This document shows, piece after piece, positions 50,770-59,057 of a stretch of DNA of 64,000 nucleotides. This DNA comes from an uncultured Eubacteriales bacterium. GTDB taxonomy: Bacteria; Bacillota; Clostridia; Oscillospirales; Oscillospiraceae. The notes under the pieces are model-generated. The model was not told the origin of the DNA and searched no databases. It saw only the letters and a list, made by a program, of their open reading frames with translations. A program made the position numbers and the translations under genes. The stretch's first letter is position 1. Every line of letters starts with the position of its first letter. The stretch lies in the NCBI GenBank assembly GCA_900546485.1, contig URDK01000001.1, positions 1 to 64,000 on the forward strand, read 5' to 3'.

Positions 50770-51252
50770 ATGAACTTTATCAACTACACCCATGACGGAA
50801 AGGCCATCATCCAGCCTGCCGCTCTGGCACTGAGTGGGCTGAGCGATGAAAAGAAGCTGGCGATGCACGCTTTGAACTGCGGCATCGTCCTGCATAAGCC
50901 GGATATGGAACCTGCCGAGCAGCTGGCACTCATGGATTCCCTGACCCGATTGGCGCATGCTCTGGGCGAAGAACTCTTCGCCCGCGCAACCGAGCAGGCA
51001 GATGACTGTGAGGAGGATGACCCCTTTGACAACACCATTCCCATCCCCGTCGAGGCATTTGAGGATGCCGGTCTATGGGGCAAGAGTCTGCATATCCGCA
51101 GCATTGACGGTGCGGTGGTCATTACAGAGGATACCTCCGATGAGAATCAGGTCGGGGATTTGATGGACAGCCTTGGTGAATGCTCCTACGATGCTGCGGT
51201 GCTGCTCAATCTGATGAACCGTATTCTGCGCAGCGGTGATGCCAATGCTTAA
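50770..51252 (+). CDS. Element-encoded hypothetical protein
   Basis: A 160-aa very acidic protein starting MNFINYTHDGKAIIQPAALA, with EQADDCEEDDPFDN in the centre and no membrane segment. AGGAGG lies 8 nt upstream of the ATG. It overlaps the next gene by 8 nt. It may also be a DNA mimic given its acidity, but I see no named domain. Confidence 0.7.
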   Translation: MNFINYTHDGKAIIQPAALALSGLSDEKKLAMHALNCGIVLHKPDMEPAEQLALMDSLTRLAHALGEELFARATEQADDCEEDDPFDNTIPIPVEAFEDAGLWGKSLHIRSIDGAVVITEDTSDENQVGDLMDSLGECSYDAAVLLNLMNRILRSGDANA

Positions 51253-51961
51253 AGACCACGCCTATCTCTACCTTGGCTCCCCAGCCGAGGCCAAACGAAA
51301 CAATGAGATTGCACTGTGGAGGGCGAGCCATCAGCAGAATATTGCCTGCAAAGACGCTATCGAGGAATCCATCCGCAAGAGCTTTGATGGAATGCATCTG
51401 GATGATAACTGCGCCCAGAATGTGATTGACTCTTTCGGGTTCAAACGTGTGGGCTGGGTGCTTTCCAATACCATCCAGCAGAAAAAATGGGACGGGAGAT
51501 TCAGCCCTCAAAACAAGGAGTGGGCTGGCATGACCTTCATCCCGCCCAGTGACCGCAACTATGACTTTGTAGTGGAAAGCCACCCCGCTGTGCTGGATGG
51601 GTTCGTAAGCCTGTTTCGTAAGGCGCAGGATGAACTCCAGCTATTCGACCGCAGGCAATGCGAATCCCTGATTGGGCAGGAACTGGAGGGTAAGGTGCTG
51701 GTGATGAGTCCATTCACCCTGAAGGAATCCTACTGGCAGCAGGAAAATCAGCTTTGGCTTGCGACCGGCGGTTTTGGATGTGCTCCCTCCGCAGCTGGCA
51801 GAGCCGTATATGCCACCTGCCTTGGTGATGGAGAAAAGACCCGCTGGAACCGGGAGGATTTCATTGGCATTCTCAAAGGGGAGCACCTGCCCGACTGGGC
51901 AAGAGAATGTTTGGAGCAGTTCCAGCAGGAAAAGCACGATATGAATATGCAAACCATGTGA
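51245..51961 (+). CDS. DUF3849-like protein
   Basis: A 238-aa protein starting MLKDHAYLYLGSPAEAKRNNE. The N-terminal two thirds (NEIALWRASHQQNIACKDAIEES, then CAQNVIDSFGFKRVGWVLSNTIQQK) match DUF3849, a family of polyvalent and conjugative-element proteins. The C-terminal SPFTLKESYWQQENQLWLATGG is a second recurring block. I chose the ATG at 51245; an upstream ATG at 51239 is equally in frame. Function unknown. Confidence 0.75.
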   Translation: MLKDHAYLYLGSPAEAKRNNEIALWRASHQQNIACKDAIEESIRKSFDGMHLDDNCAQNVIDSFGFKRVGWVLSNTIQQKKWDGRFSPQNKEWAGMTFIPPSDRNYDFVVESHPAVLDGFVSLFRKAQDELQLFDRRQCESLIGQELEGKVLVMSPFTLKESYWQQENQLWLATGGFGCAPSAAGRAVYATCLGDGEKTRWNREDFIGILKGEHLPDWARECLEQFQQEKHDMNMQTM

Positions 51962-51981
51962 GAAAGAGAGGAAAAACGCCT

Positions 51982-52338
51982 ATGGCAACGAACAAAAAGA
52001 AACAGGAGCTTCCTACCCCTTGCGTGGAAGCAAGGATCGACCGCATGGTAGGCGGCGACTACAAGACCAAAGCCTTCGCCAGCGCTACGATTGGCGGCGC
52101 CTTCGCTGTCCACGGCATCCGCATCATCGAATCGGATAAGGGCAGATTTATCTCCATGCCCCAGGAGTCCTACCAGAAAAATGGGGAAACCAGGTACAAT
52201 GACACCTTCCATGCCATCACCACTGATGCCCGAACCGCTTTGGTAGAGGCAGTCAACGAGGCGTATGAGCAGAAACTGCAGGCACAGATGGAGCAGAAAG
52301 GAAATGCTCCCGATCAGGCGATGGAGCAGCAGATGTGA
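51982..52338 (+). CDS. SpoVG-like protein
   Basis: A 118-aa protein starting MATNKKKQELPTPCVEARID. The core, KAFASATIGGAFAVHGIRIIES followed by GRFISMPQESYQKNGE and DARTALVEAVNEAYEQK, has the same order as SpoVG, a site-specific DNA/RNA-binding regulator of Firmicutes. The tail is Gln-rich. GAGAGG lies upstream. An element-encoded SpoVG homolog could alter host or element gene expression; this is an inference. Confidence 0.8.
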   Translation: MATNKKKQELPTPCVEARIDRMVGGDYKTKAFASATIGGAFAVHGIRIIESDKGRFISMPQESYQKNGETRYNDTFHAITTDARTALVEAVNEAYEQKLQAQMEQKGNAPDQAMEQQM

Positions 52339-52368
52339 CCATTGCTGCCGGAGGGGAGGTGATACACC

Positions 52369-52926
52369 TTGGTTCGATTTACTGTGGACAACCGCAACCG
52401 CCTGATTTTTTACGGCAACATGGTGGGCTATGTAAAAGAGAATTCTGCCATTGTGGATGAGATGTTCCAGTCAGAGGAGCTGATGCGCTATCTGGAACAC
52501 ATGAAGCTGAACCCGCAATGGGAAAATGGAGTCTTCGACCGGATGATTGCCGGAGAAGTCCCCAGCGAGGAGCTTGAACAACCGAAAAAGGGCTGTCGTA
52601 TCTGGCAGCTGAAAAACAATGTAGATGTTGCAATGCGCTTTATTGGCTATGCAGAGCAGATCAGAAACTTTGGAGAGCCGGATATCGGCAACTATACCCA
52701 GGTCTTCGAGGGATATCTGGGAACAAACGATCTGGAGCAGATTTATTCCCTCTGCCGGGATTCTCCGCCTGTCGAGTATCAGGGCCATCCCATGGCTCTT
52801 TCTGATGTGGTGGAGCTGTATGACGATTCCGGCAGCGAGTTCTATTACTGCGACCGGGTCGGCTTTCAGCCCATACGATTTACACAAAACCAGGAGCAGG
52901 ATGCATGTATCGAAATGACCATGTGA
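52369..52926 (+). CDS. YodL-like domain protein
   Basis: A 185-aa acidic protein starting (TTG) with LVRFTVDNRNRLIFYGNM. The C-terminal half, NDLEQIYSLCRDSPPVEYQGHP followed by ALSDVVELYDDSGSEFYYCDRVGFQPI, fits the YodL-like domain of polyvalent conjugative proteins. GGAGGGGAGGTG lies upstream. It is the last gene of the accessory operon, its stop lying within the following terminator. Confidence 0.75.
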   Translation: MVRFTVDNRNRLIFYGNMVGYVKENSAIVDEMFQSEELMRYLEHMKLNPQWENGVFDRMIAGEVPSEELEQPKKGCRIWQLKNNVDVAMRFIGYAEQIRNFGEPDIGNYTQVFEGYLGTNDLEQIYSLCRDSPPVEYQGHPMALSDVVELYDDSGSEFYYCDRVGFQPIRFTQNQEQDACIEMTM

Positions 52927-52963
52927 GCCGGATGGAACAAAACCGTCCGGCTCTATCTTTTTA
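52925..52963 (+). terminator. Terminator between accessory and pilus modules
   Basis: GAGCCGGA (52925-52932) pairs with TCCGGCTC (52946-52953), followed by TATCTTTTTATT. It overlaps the stop of the preceding gene. The pilus promoter probably lies in the AT-rich 52980-53040 stretch, but no convincing boxes are seen. Confidence 0.85.
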
Positions 52964-53057
52964 TTGCCGCAACCGCGGCCCTCCTGCTACGGCAAGCCAC
53001 AATTCACACAAATTCTACAAAATAAAATCTGATTCAAATTTAGGAGGAAATGACCTT

Positions 53058-53312
53058 ATGAAAAAGCTGTTCAAGAATATCACCAATTCCGTCAAGACCA
53101 CCGCCATCCGTGTCCATTCCTCTGTCGCAGCGTTTCACCGCCGCGCCCTCTGCAACAATGCCGGTGAGGGCTACATCGATACTGCTGTCAAGGTGCTGAT
53201 CGCCGTTGTTCTGGGCGCCCTGGTGCTGGCGGGCCTCTATGCCATCCTGAATGATACTGTTATGCCTACCGTCACCGAGCGTATTGAAGATATGTTCAAC
53301 TACGCAGGCTAA
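53058..53312 (+). CDS. DUF6133-type prepilin-like protein (candidate Flp-like pilin)
   Basis: An 84-aa protein. A basic N terminus (MKKLFKNITNSVKTTAIRVH) leads to the motif NAGEGYID at 34-41 and a hydrophobic helix at about 42-65. The short tail NDTVMPTVTERIEDMFNYAG follows. A glycine before a Glu-Gly-Tyr and a helix looks like a class III signal sequence for the adjacent prepilin peptidase. It is the first gene of the operon, where Tad loci encode the Flp pilin. ATG with TAGGAGG upstream; a longer frame from 52905 crosses the terminator and is rejected. Confidence 0.75.
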   Translation: MKKLFKNITNSVKTTAIRVHSSVAAFHRRALCNNAGEGYIDTAVKVLIAVVLGALVLAGLYAILNDTVMPTVTERIEDMFNYAG

Positions 53313-53716
53313 TGGGCTTGCTGCAGGCACTGGTCTTCTGCGGTGGTCTTATCTATGCCGCAGCAGATGATCTGAAAACCAGAACAGTCAGCAACCTGGT
53401 CTGCATCGTTATTGCAATGGCGGGGCTGGTCACCATCAGCCCCGCCTCCTTCTTTGGTGCAGTGCTTGGCGCCGCTCCGTTCTACCTCTGTGCCGGGCTG
53501 GGCGTTATGGGAGGCGGTGATTGGCGGCTGGCAGCAGCCGTTGGATTTGTCCTGGGATTTGACCGGGTGATCGCAGGATTTTGCTTTATGGCCATTGCGC
53601 TCCTTCTGGTTTCCATCGCCATGCGTGCGATCCCGGCACTGCGAAAGGGCGCAACGGCAAAACAGCCGCTGATACCGTATTTCGCAGCGGCATTTATACC
53701 CGCATATTTCATATAA
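53312..53716 (+). CDS. Prepilin peptidase, A24 family (TadV/CpaA-like)
   Basis: Small GxGD aspartic protease (134 aa, about five helices) expected to cut prepilin leaders at the membrane. Catalytic aspartates are probably Asp20 in AADDLKTRTVSN and Asp70 in MGGGDWRL. The N-methylase domain of large PilD enzymes is absent, as in TadV. It starts on the stop of the prepilin-like gene (TAATG). Likely substrates are the three small GEG-motif proteins of this operon. Confidence 0.9.
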   Translation: MGLLQALVFCGGLIYAAADDLKTRTVSNLVCIVIAMAGLVTISPASFFGAVLGAAPFYLCAGLGVMGGGDWRLAAAVGFVLGFDRVIAGFCFMAIALLLVSIAMRAIPALRKGATAKQPLIPYFAAAFIPAYFI

Positions 53717-53729
53717 GGAGGCAATCGTT

Positions 53730-54548
53730 TTGAATATTTTTCGCAATCGCACCGTGGTCGGTGTGCTGTGCATTCTTCTTGCGCTCATCATCTGTTTCGG
53801 CGTAACGCCAATGTTCAGCCGCAGTGCCAGTGAAAAGACGGAAATCGTCCGTGTAGTCGCTGACATCAAAGAAGGCGATGAAATCACTCCGGAGATGGTA
53901 AAGAATGTGGAAGTAGGCGCCTACAATCTGCCGGAGGGGATCATGACAAAAAAAGATGAGGTCATCGGGAAATACGCCACGGCTGATTTGAAGTCAGGTG
54001 ATTTTATCCTTGCCAGCAAGCTTTCCTATGAGCCTGCCGCCGAAAATGCCTATCTCTATAATCTGGACGGCAGCAAACAGGCCATCTCCGTGACGATTAA
54101 GAGCTTTGCCACCGGTCTTTCCGGCAAGTTGGAGAGCGGCGATATCGTTTCGGTATTGGTAGCAGATTTTCAGGGATTGGGTGAAACTGTGATCCCGCCC
54201 GAGCTGCAGTATGTGGAGGTCATCTCTGTCACCGCCTCCTCCGGCTATGACGCCAACACCGGCGAAGTGATTGAAGATGAAAAGGAACTTCCCTCTACCG
54301 TCACCCTGCTGGTGACCACAGAGCAGGCCAAGGTGCTGGCTGAGCTGGAACAGGAGAGCGAACTGCATCTGGCTCTCGTCTATCGCGGCGCTCCGGAGAA
54401 AGCTGCCCAATTTATCGAGGCACAGGACGCTCTCATCAAGGAACTGTATGCAGAGCCGGAGGAAAATAGCGAAACAGCAGAACCCACTGAAAATGGAGAA
54501 AGCGAGGGTGCGGACTCTGCTGTAGAAAGCGAGGCGGTTTCGGAATGA
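53730..54548 (+). CDS. CpaB/RcpC-like pilus assembly protein with SAF domain
   Basis: A 272-aa protein with one N-terminal helix (VVGVLCILLALIICFGV, about 8-26) and an extracytoplasmic part. A SAF domain at about 42-105 (VVADIKEGDEITPEMVKNVEV and GKYATADLKSGDFILASKL) is followed by a second beta domain and an acidic, Glu-rich tail (from about 235). CpaB/RcpC stabilises Flp pili in the envelope. Start TTG, AGGAGG upstream. Overlaps the next gene by 4 nt. Confidence 0.88.
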   Translation: MNIFRNRTVVGVLCILLALIICFGVTPMFSRSASEKTEIVRVVADIKEGDEITPEMVKNVEVGAYNLPEGIMTKKDEVIGKYATADLKSGDFILASKLSYEPAAENAYLYNLDGSKQAISVTIKSFATGLSGKLESGDIVSVLVADFQGLGETVIPPELQYVEVISVTASSGYDANTGEVIEDEKELPSTVTLLVTTEQAKVLAELEQESELHLALVYRGAPEKAAQFIEAQDALIKELYAEPEENSETAEPTENGESEGADSAVESEAVSE

Positions 54549-55351
54549 ATTTCATGAAAGGAAGCCTCTTTCGCCGCAGCACCGAGCCGGAGGAGATCGA
54601 AATCATCGAGGAATCCGGCGGCGGTGTCCTCGCTGTATGGGGAAGCCCCGGCTGCGGAAAAACTGTGACTGCAGTGAAAATCGCAAAGCATCTTGCCTCC
54701 CAGAAGAAAAATGTGGTGCTTTTGCTTTGCGACATGACTGCGCCTATGATGCCCTGCATTTGTCCACCCTCTGAGCTGGAATGCGACAGATCCCTTGGCA
54801 GCATCTTTGCCGCCCAGCGTATTTCCGTCAACCTTATCAAGCACAATCTGACCACGCATAAGAAAATGCCGTATCTGACCATGCTTGGCCTGCGCAAGGG
54901 AGAAAATGAGTACACCTATGCCGCCTGTACCAAGCAGCAGGCAGAGGAACTCATTGGCGGTCTGCGAGAGATCGCCCCCTATGTGGTCATCGACTGCTCC
55001 AGTTACATTGCAAACGATATTCTCTCTGCTGTGGCGCTGATGGAGGCTGACAGCGTCCTACGCCTTGCCAACTGTGATCTGAAGTCCATTGGCTATCTGT
55101 CCAGCCAACTTCCCCTGCTACGAGAACTGCATTGGGACGAGGACAAGCAGTACAAGGCTGCATCCAATATTAAGCCCCTTCAGGCGGCAGACCGGATTGG
55201 ACAGGTGTTGGGCAGCGTGGCATTCAAGCTCCCATATTCGCAGGAGTTGGAGGAGCAGTATCTGGAAGGGACGTTGCTGTCAGACCTCTCGATGAAAGAC
55301 AGCAGAGCGTTCCGCAAGGAAGTCGAAAAAATCTGCAAGGAGGTGTTCTGA
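54545..55351 (+). CDS. TadZ/CpaE-like ATPase
   Basis: A 268-aa P-loop protein in the tadZ position. Walker A is GSPGCGKTVTA at 33-43; it is an ordinary P-loop, not the deviant KGGxGKT of ParA/MinD. Other parts include VVIDCSSYIANDIL (possible Walker B) and LANCDLKSIGYLSSQLPLL, as in CpaE-like proteins. TadZ localises the pilus machine at the cell pole. An N-terminal receiver-like domain, present in many TadZ proteins, is missing. Start and stop overlap neighbours by 4 and 1 nt. Confidence 0.8.
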   Translation: MNFMKGSLFRRSTEPEEIEIIEESGGGVLAVWGSPGCGKTVTAVKIAKHLASQKKNVVLLLCDMTAPMMPCICPPSELECDRSLGSIFAAQRISVNLIKHNLTTHKKMPYLTMLGLRKGENEYTYAACTKQQAEELIGGLREIAPYVVIDCSSYIANDILSAVALMEADSVLRLANCDLKSIGYLSSQLPLLRELHWDEDKQYKAASNIKPLQAADRIGQVLGSVAFKLPYSQELEEQYLEGTLLSDLSMKDSRAFRKEVEKICKEVF

Positions 55352-56847
55352 TGCTGGGAGATAAACGCAGCAATTCTCTTTTTTGCACACAGCCTTCTCC
55401 CGCCGTCCCGGCTGAGAAAGCAGATCAGAATGAAGTGCATGACATCTCCTTCAGCGAGAATACCGGGCGCACTCTTTTTTCTGAGAGCAAAGTAGCTCCC
55501 AGGGCAAGTGATGTCTTTTTCGCTCCCAAGGAGCAGGGGCTGCCGTTTTCTGAGGTACTTAGTCAGGTGCAGACCTACCTCTCCGGAACCTATGCCACCC
55601 TCATCACGGAAGGCAGCGATGACGCCAGAGAGCAGATCAAACGACGCATGGCTCGTTATCTGCAGGACAACCGCATGGCAGTGGACGGCATGACCCAGGA
55701 GGAATTGGTGGATGCCCTGTACACCGAGATGGCAGAGTACGGATTTCTCACAAAATATATTTTTGCAGATGGGATTGAGGAGATCGACATCAACTCCTGG
55801 AGAGATGTTGAAGTCCAGTATTCCGATGGGCGCACTGTCAAGCTGGAAGAACAGTTTGATTCCCCGGAGCATGCCGCCAATGTGGTGCGCCGCATGCTGC
55901 AGAATTCCGGCAAGGTGCTGGACAACGCCAGCCCCATCATCACTTCCCGTCTGGCTAAAAACATCCGTGTTTCGGTCGTCAAAACGCCGGTGCTGGACGA
56001 AGACGCCGGAGTGGCTGCATCCATCCGTATTGTGAACCCCAGAAACCTCACCAAAGCGGATTTTATCGCCAGCGGCACCGCCACTGGTGAGATGCTGGAC
56101 TTTCTGTCAGCCTGCCTGCGCTATGGGGTTTCCATCTGTGTGGCAGGAGCCACCAGCTCCGGTAAGACCACAGTGGCAGGCTGGCTTCTGTCCACCATCC
56201 CGGACCGCAAGCGCATTTTTACTATTGAGGACGGCTCCCGTGAATTGCAGCTTATCCGGGAACAGAACGGAAAAGTAGTCAATTCTGTGGTACATACCCA
56301 GACCCGCGACAGCGAAAACGAGCGACAGCGCATCGACCAGATTGCCCTGTTGGATATCGCCCTTCGCTTTAATCCCGACATCATCTGTGTGGGTGAGATG
56401 CGCGGCCCCGAGGCCAACGCCGCACAGGAGGCGGCTCGAGTGGGTATTGCGGTGCTGACCACCATCCATTCCAATTCCAGCGAGGGTACCTACCGCCGCA
56501 TGGTTTCCCTGTGCAAACGAGCTGTGGATACCCCGGACGATACCCTCATGGGCTATGTCACCGAGGCATACCCCATCGTGGTATACTGCCGCCAACTGGA
56601 GAATAAGGAACGCCGCATCACCAACATTTCGGAATGCGAGATCCTGCCGGACGGCACACGAAAACTCCACAAGCTCTATGAGTATGATATTACGGAAAAC
56701 CGTCTGGAGGGTGAACAGTTCATTATTGAGGGGTACCACCGAAAGTGCGAGGAGATGTCCGACAGCCTCCAGCGCCGATTCATCGAAAATGGCATGCCGC
56801 GAAGTGAGCTGGAGCAATTTGTTCGAAGAAAGGAGGAAACTGCTTGA
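55351..56847 (+). CDS. CpaF/TadA-type secretion ATPase
   Basis: Hexameric motor ATPase (498 aa) driving pilus assembly. The N-terminal 90 residues form a variable arm. Walker A GATSSGKTT at about 266-274, Walker B DIICVGEMRG at about 343-352, and the Asp and His boxes (TIEDGSRELQL, TTIHSNSSEGTYRRM) are present. The family is shared by Tad and type II/IV secretion systems; the following TadB/TadC genes support the Tad assignment. It overlaps the next start by 4 nt. Confidence 0.94.
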   Translation: MLGDKRSNSLFCTQPSPAVPAEKADQNEVHDISFSENTGRTLFSESKVAPRASDVFFAPKEQGLPFSEVLSQVQTYLSGTYATLITEGSDDAREQIKRRMARYLQDNRMAVDGMTQEELVDALYTEMAEYGFLTKYIFADGIEEIDINSWRDVEVQYSDGRTVKLEEQFDSPEHAANVVRRMLQNSGKVLDNASPIITSRLAKNIRVSVVKTPVLDEDAGVAASIRIVNPRNLTKADFIASGTATGEMLDFLSACLRYGVSICVAGATSSGKTTVAGWLLSTIPDRKRIFTIEDGSRELQLIREQNGKVVNSVVHTQTRDSENERQRIDQIALLDIALRFNPDIICVGEMRGPEANAAQEAARVGIAVLTTIHSNSSEGTYRRMVSLCKRAVDTPDDTLMGYVTEAYPIVVYCRQLENKERRITNISECEILPDGTRKLHKLYEYDITENRLEGEQFIIEGYHRKCEEMSDSLQRRFIENGMPRSELEQFVRRKEETA

Positions 56848-57773
56848 CTATGATCCAACTGATTGCCTGCATCGGCATGATCGCCGGGTTCTTTATGGTG
56901 CTGAACCTTTCCCCCAGGGAATTGAGTGACAGTATCTTTTCACAATTGACTGCAGCACCCGGCAGCATCCGCGCAGACATCAACGAAAGCACCAGGCGTA
57001 AAAAGGTTGGTTTCTTCCGCAGGGAGATCGCTGAGGCACAGGCTGTGCTGGCAGCTTCCGGCCGAGAGGGGAAATTTCCTATGGTATGCATGACCTCTCT
57101 GGGATTGTTTGCCTTGGGCGCCTGTTTCGCTATCCTCGCGGGAAATGCCTTTTTGGTACCAGTCTTGGCAATTGGAATGATGCTGACGCCATTCTGGTAC
57201 ATCAAGCTGACTGCCGGGAACTTCAAAAAGGATGTAGCTGCCGAACTGGAAACCGGCCTCTCGGTAATTACCACCGCTTATCTGAGAACAGAAAACTTTC
57301 AACAGGCAGTGGAGGAAAATGTGAAGTACCTGCATCATCCGGTGCAGGGAGTATTCCAGCACTTCCTGACTCGCATCAAGCATATCGACCCGGATATGGA
57401 TGCGGCACTGCACGATTTGAAATATGCTATTGACAACGAGGTGTGGCAGGAGTGGTGCGATGCGGTAATGGCATGTCAGGCTGACCGAAGCCTGAAAAGC
57501 ACGCTGACGCCCATCGTCACCAAGCTGTCTGATATGCGCATGGTCAACGGCGAATTGGAAAATCTGGTGTTCGGCCCCCGCAAAGAGTTCATCACCATGG
57601 CCATTCTGGTGCTTATCAATATTCCACTGGTTCGTTTTATCAATACCGACTGGTATCATACCCTGACCAGTACCATTCCCGGTCAGCTGGTCATTGCCAC
57701 CTGTATCGCCGCTGTGTTCGTGTCCTTCGCTTTTGTGGTGAAGCTGACCCAGCCTATTGAATACCGGAGGTGA
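56844..57773 (+). CDS. TadB-like inner-membrane platform protein
   Basis: A 309-aa membrane protein of the GspF/TadB type. Helix at about 4-20, two helices at about 85-125, a cytoplasmic helical GspF domain with YLRTENFQQAVEENVKYLHHP and MDAALHDLKYAIDNEVWQEWC, then two C-terminal helices. Start TTG (an ATG lies two codons later), GGAGGAAA upstream. Together with the next gene it forms the platform that the CpaF motor acts on. Confidence 0.85.
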   Translation: MTMIQLIACIGMIAGFFMVLNLSPRELSDSIFSQLTAAPGSIRADINESTRRKKVGFFRREIAEAQAVLAASGREGKFPMVCMTSLGLFALGACFAILAGNAFLVPVLAIGMMLTPFWYIKLTAGNFKKDVAAELETGLSVITTAYLRTENFQQAVEENVKYLHHPVQGVFQHFLTRIKHIDPDMDAALHDLKYAIDNEVWQEWCDAVMACQADRSLKSTLTPIVTKLSDMRMVNGELENLVFGPRKEFITMAILVLINIPLVRFINTDWYHTLTSTIPGQLVIATCIAAVFVSFAFVVKLTQPIEYRR

Positions 57774-57777
57774 GGAG

Positions 57778-58650
57778 ATGAAACTGCTTTTATTTCTGTT
57801 CGGTGCGGCTCTTGCCGCCGGACTGTATTTTGTTCTTGCCGATCTGCTGAAGATTCCCCGTCTGGCAACAGAGCGTGCGCTCATCTCTGCCGGTCGGCGT
57901 GATCGCAGTCTGATCAAATCACTGGAAACACTGCTCCTCGGCTGGTCACTGAAACTTGCCCCCTTTATCAAAATGGATGACTACAAGCACCGCCGTCTGG
58001 AAAGCAAGCTGGCGGCTGCCGGGCTGGATATGACCCCGGAGGTCTACACGGCATATGGCATTTTGAAACCCGCATTGATATTGCTTGGTATTATCCCTTG
58101 TCTGCTGGTGCTGCCCATTCTCTCGCCGCTTGTCGTGGTGCTGGCGCTGCTGACCTGGTTTAAGGAGAGCCGCCGTGCCGACGAGCTGGTCAAAGCCAGA
58201 ATGGAACTCATCGAGGGAGAACTGCCCCGCTTTGTGGCTACCATCCATCAGGAGCTGGCTGCCAGCCGAGATGTACTGCGTATTCTGGAAAATTACAAAA
58301 AGCATGCCGGTCCTGACTTTTGCCGGGAACTGGATGTGTTGACTGCGGATATGCGGTCTTCTTCCTACGAAGCGGCACTGATCCGCTTTGAGGCGAGAAT
58401 GGGTTCTGCCATTGTTTCGGATATTGTCCGTGGTCTTATCGGCATCCTTCGCGGTGATGATGGCCGTATGTACTTCCAGATGCTGTCCCATGACCTGAAA
58501 GCGCTGGAGCTGCAGCGGCTCAAGGCAAAGGCGGCGAAGATCCCGCCAAAGATTCGAGTATTCAGCTTTGTCATGCTCATGTGCTTTATGATGACTTATA
58601 TTGTCATCATCGTCTATGAGATCATCCATTCGCTGGGCGCGTTGTTCTAA
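57778..58650 (+). CDS. TadC-like inner-membrane platform protein
   Basis: A 290-aa membrane protein, second GspF-type component. N-terminal helix (LLFLFGAALAAGLYFVLADLL), paired helices at about 98-130, the cytoplasmic ARMELIEGELPRFVATIHQEL and LEVLTADMRSSSYEAALIRFE-like segment, and a last helix before the end (FVMLMCFMMTYIVIIVYEI). ATG at 57778 with CGGAGGTGAGGAG upstream, just past the tadB-like stop. Confidence 0.85.
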   Translation: MKLLLFLFGAALAAGLYFVLADLLKIPRLATERALISAGRRDRSLIKSLETLLLGWSLKLAPFIKMDDYKHRRLESKLAAAGLDMTPEVYTAYGILKPALILLGIIPCLLVLPILSPLVVVLALLTWFKESRRADELVKARMELIEGELPRFVATIHQELAASRDVLRILENYKKHAGPDFCRELDVLTADMRSSSYEAALIRFEARMGSAIVSDIVRGLIGILRGDDGRMYFQMLSHDLKALELQRLKAKAAKIPPKIRVFSFVMLMCFMMTYIVIIVYEIIHSLGALF

Positions 58651-58661
58651 AGGAGGTCACC

Positions 58662-59057
58662 ATGAAAAAGATACTGAAACGACACTCCGGCGAAGGATAT
58701 ATCGATGTGTGCATACTGGTGGTCTGTGCTATGCTTGTGCTGGCTTTGGCTGTTCGGGTACTGCCGGTCTTTGTGGCCAAACAGCAGCTGGACACCTATG
58801 CGGTAGAACTGGTTCGAGAAGCCGAGATAGCAGGGCGTGTGGGCCCAGAAACCAACCGGCGTGCAGCTGCCCTCACCGACAGCACCGGGCTGACCCCGGA
58901 CATCCGTTGGTCTCAAACCGGGCGCATCCAGCTCAATGATGAAATCACCGTGACCTTGATACTGGATACCGATATCGGTCTGTTTGGCGGATTTGGATCA
59001 TTCCCCATTACACTTACAGCGGAGGCCACAGGCAAATCGGAGGTGTACTGGAAATGA
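58662..59057 (+). CDS. DUF4320 pseudopilin-like protein
   Basis: A 131-aa protein beginning MKKILKRHSGEGYIDVCILV. The HSGEGYID motif (8-15) precedes a helix at about 16-36; the rest is a beta-rich soluble domain (VTLILDTDIGLFGGFGSFPIT). DUF4320 proteins occur in the same gene order in clostridial conjugative elements. The layout equals TadE/TadF minor pilins. AAAGGAGG lies 7 nt upstream of the ATG. Confidence 0.8.
   Translation: MKKILKRHSGEGYIDVCILVVCAMLVLALAVRVLPVFVAKQQLDTYAVELVREAEIAGRVGPETNRRAAALTDSTGLTPDIRWSQTGRIQLNDEITVTLILDTDIGLFGGFGSFPITLTAEATGKSEVYWK

Noticed and set aside
52905..53057. N-terminal extension of the 84-aa prepilin-like protein
   Set aside because: The extension crosses a terminator and lacks a ribosome binding site; the ATG at 53058 has a strong one.
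56844..57773. TadB/TadC/CpaF read as a competence or type II secretion system
   Set aside because: No GspD, ComGC-type pilins or DNA uptake genes are present, whereas CpaB, TadV-like peptidase and TadE-like proteins are; the Tad reading fits better.
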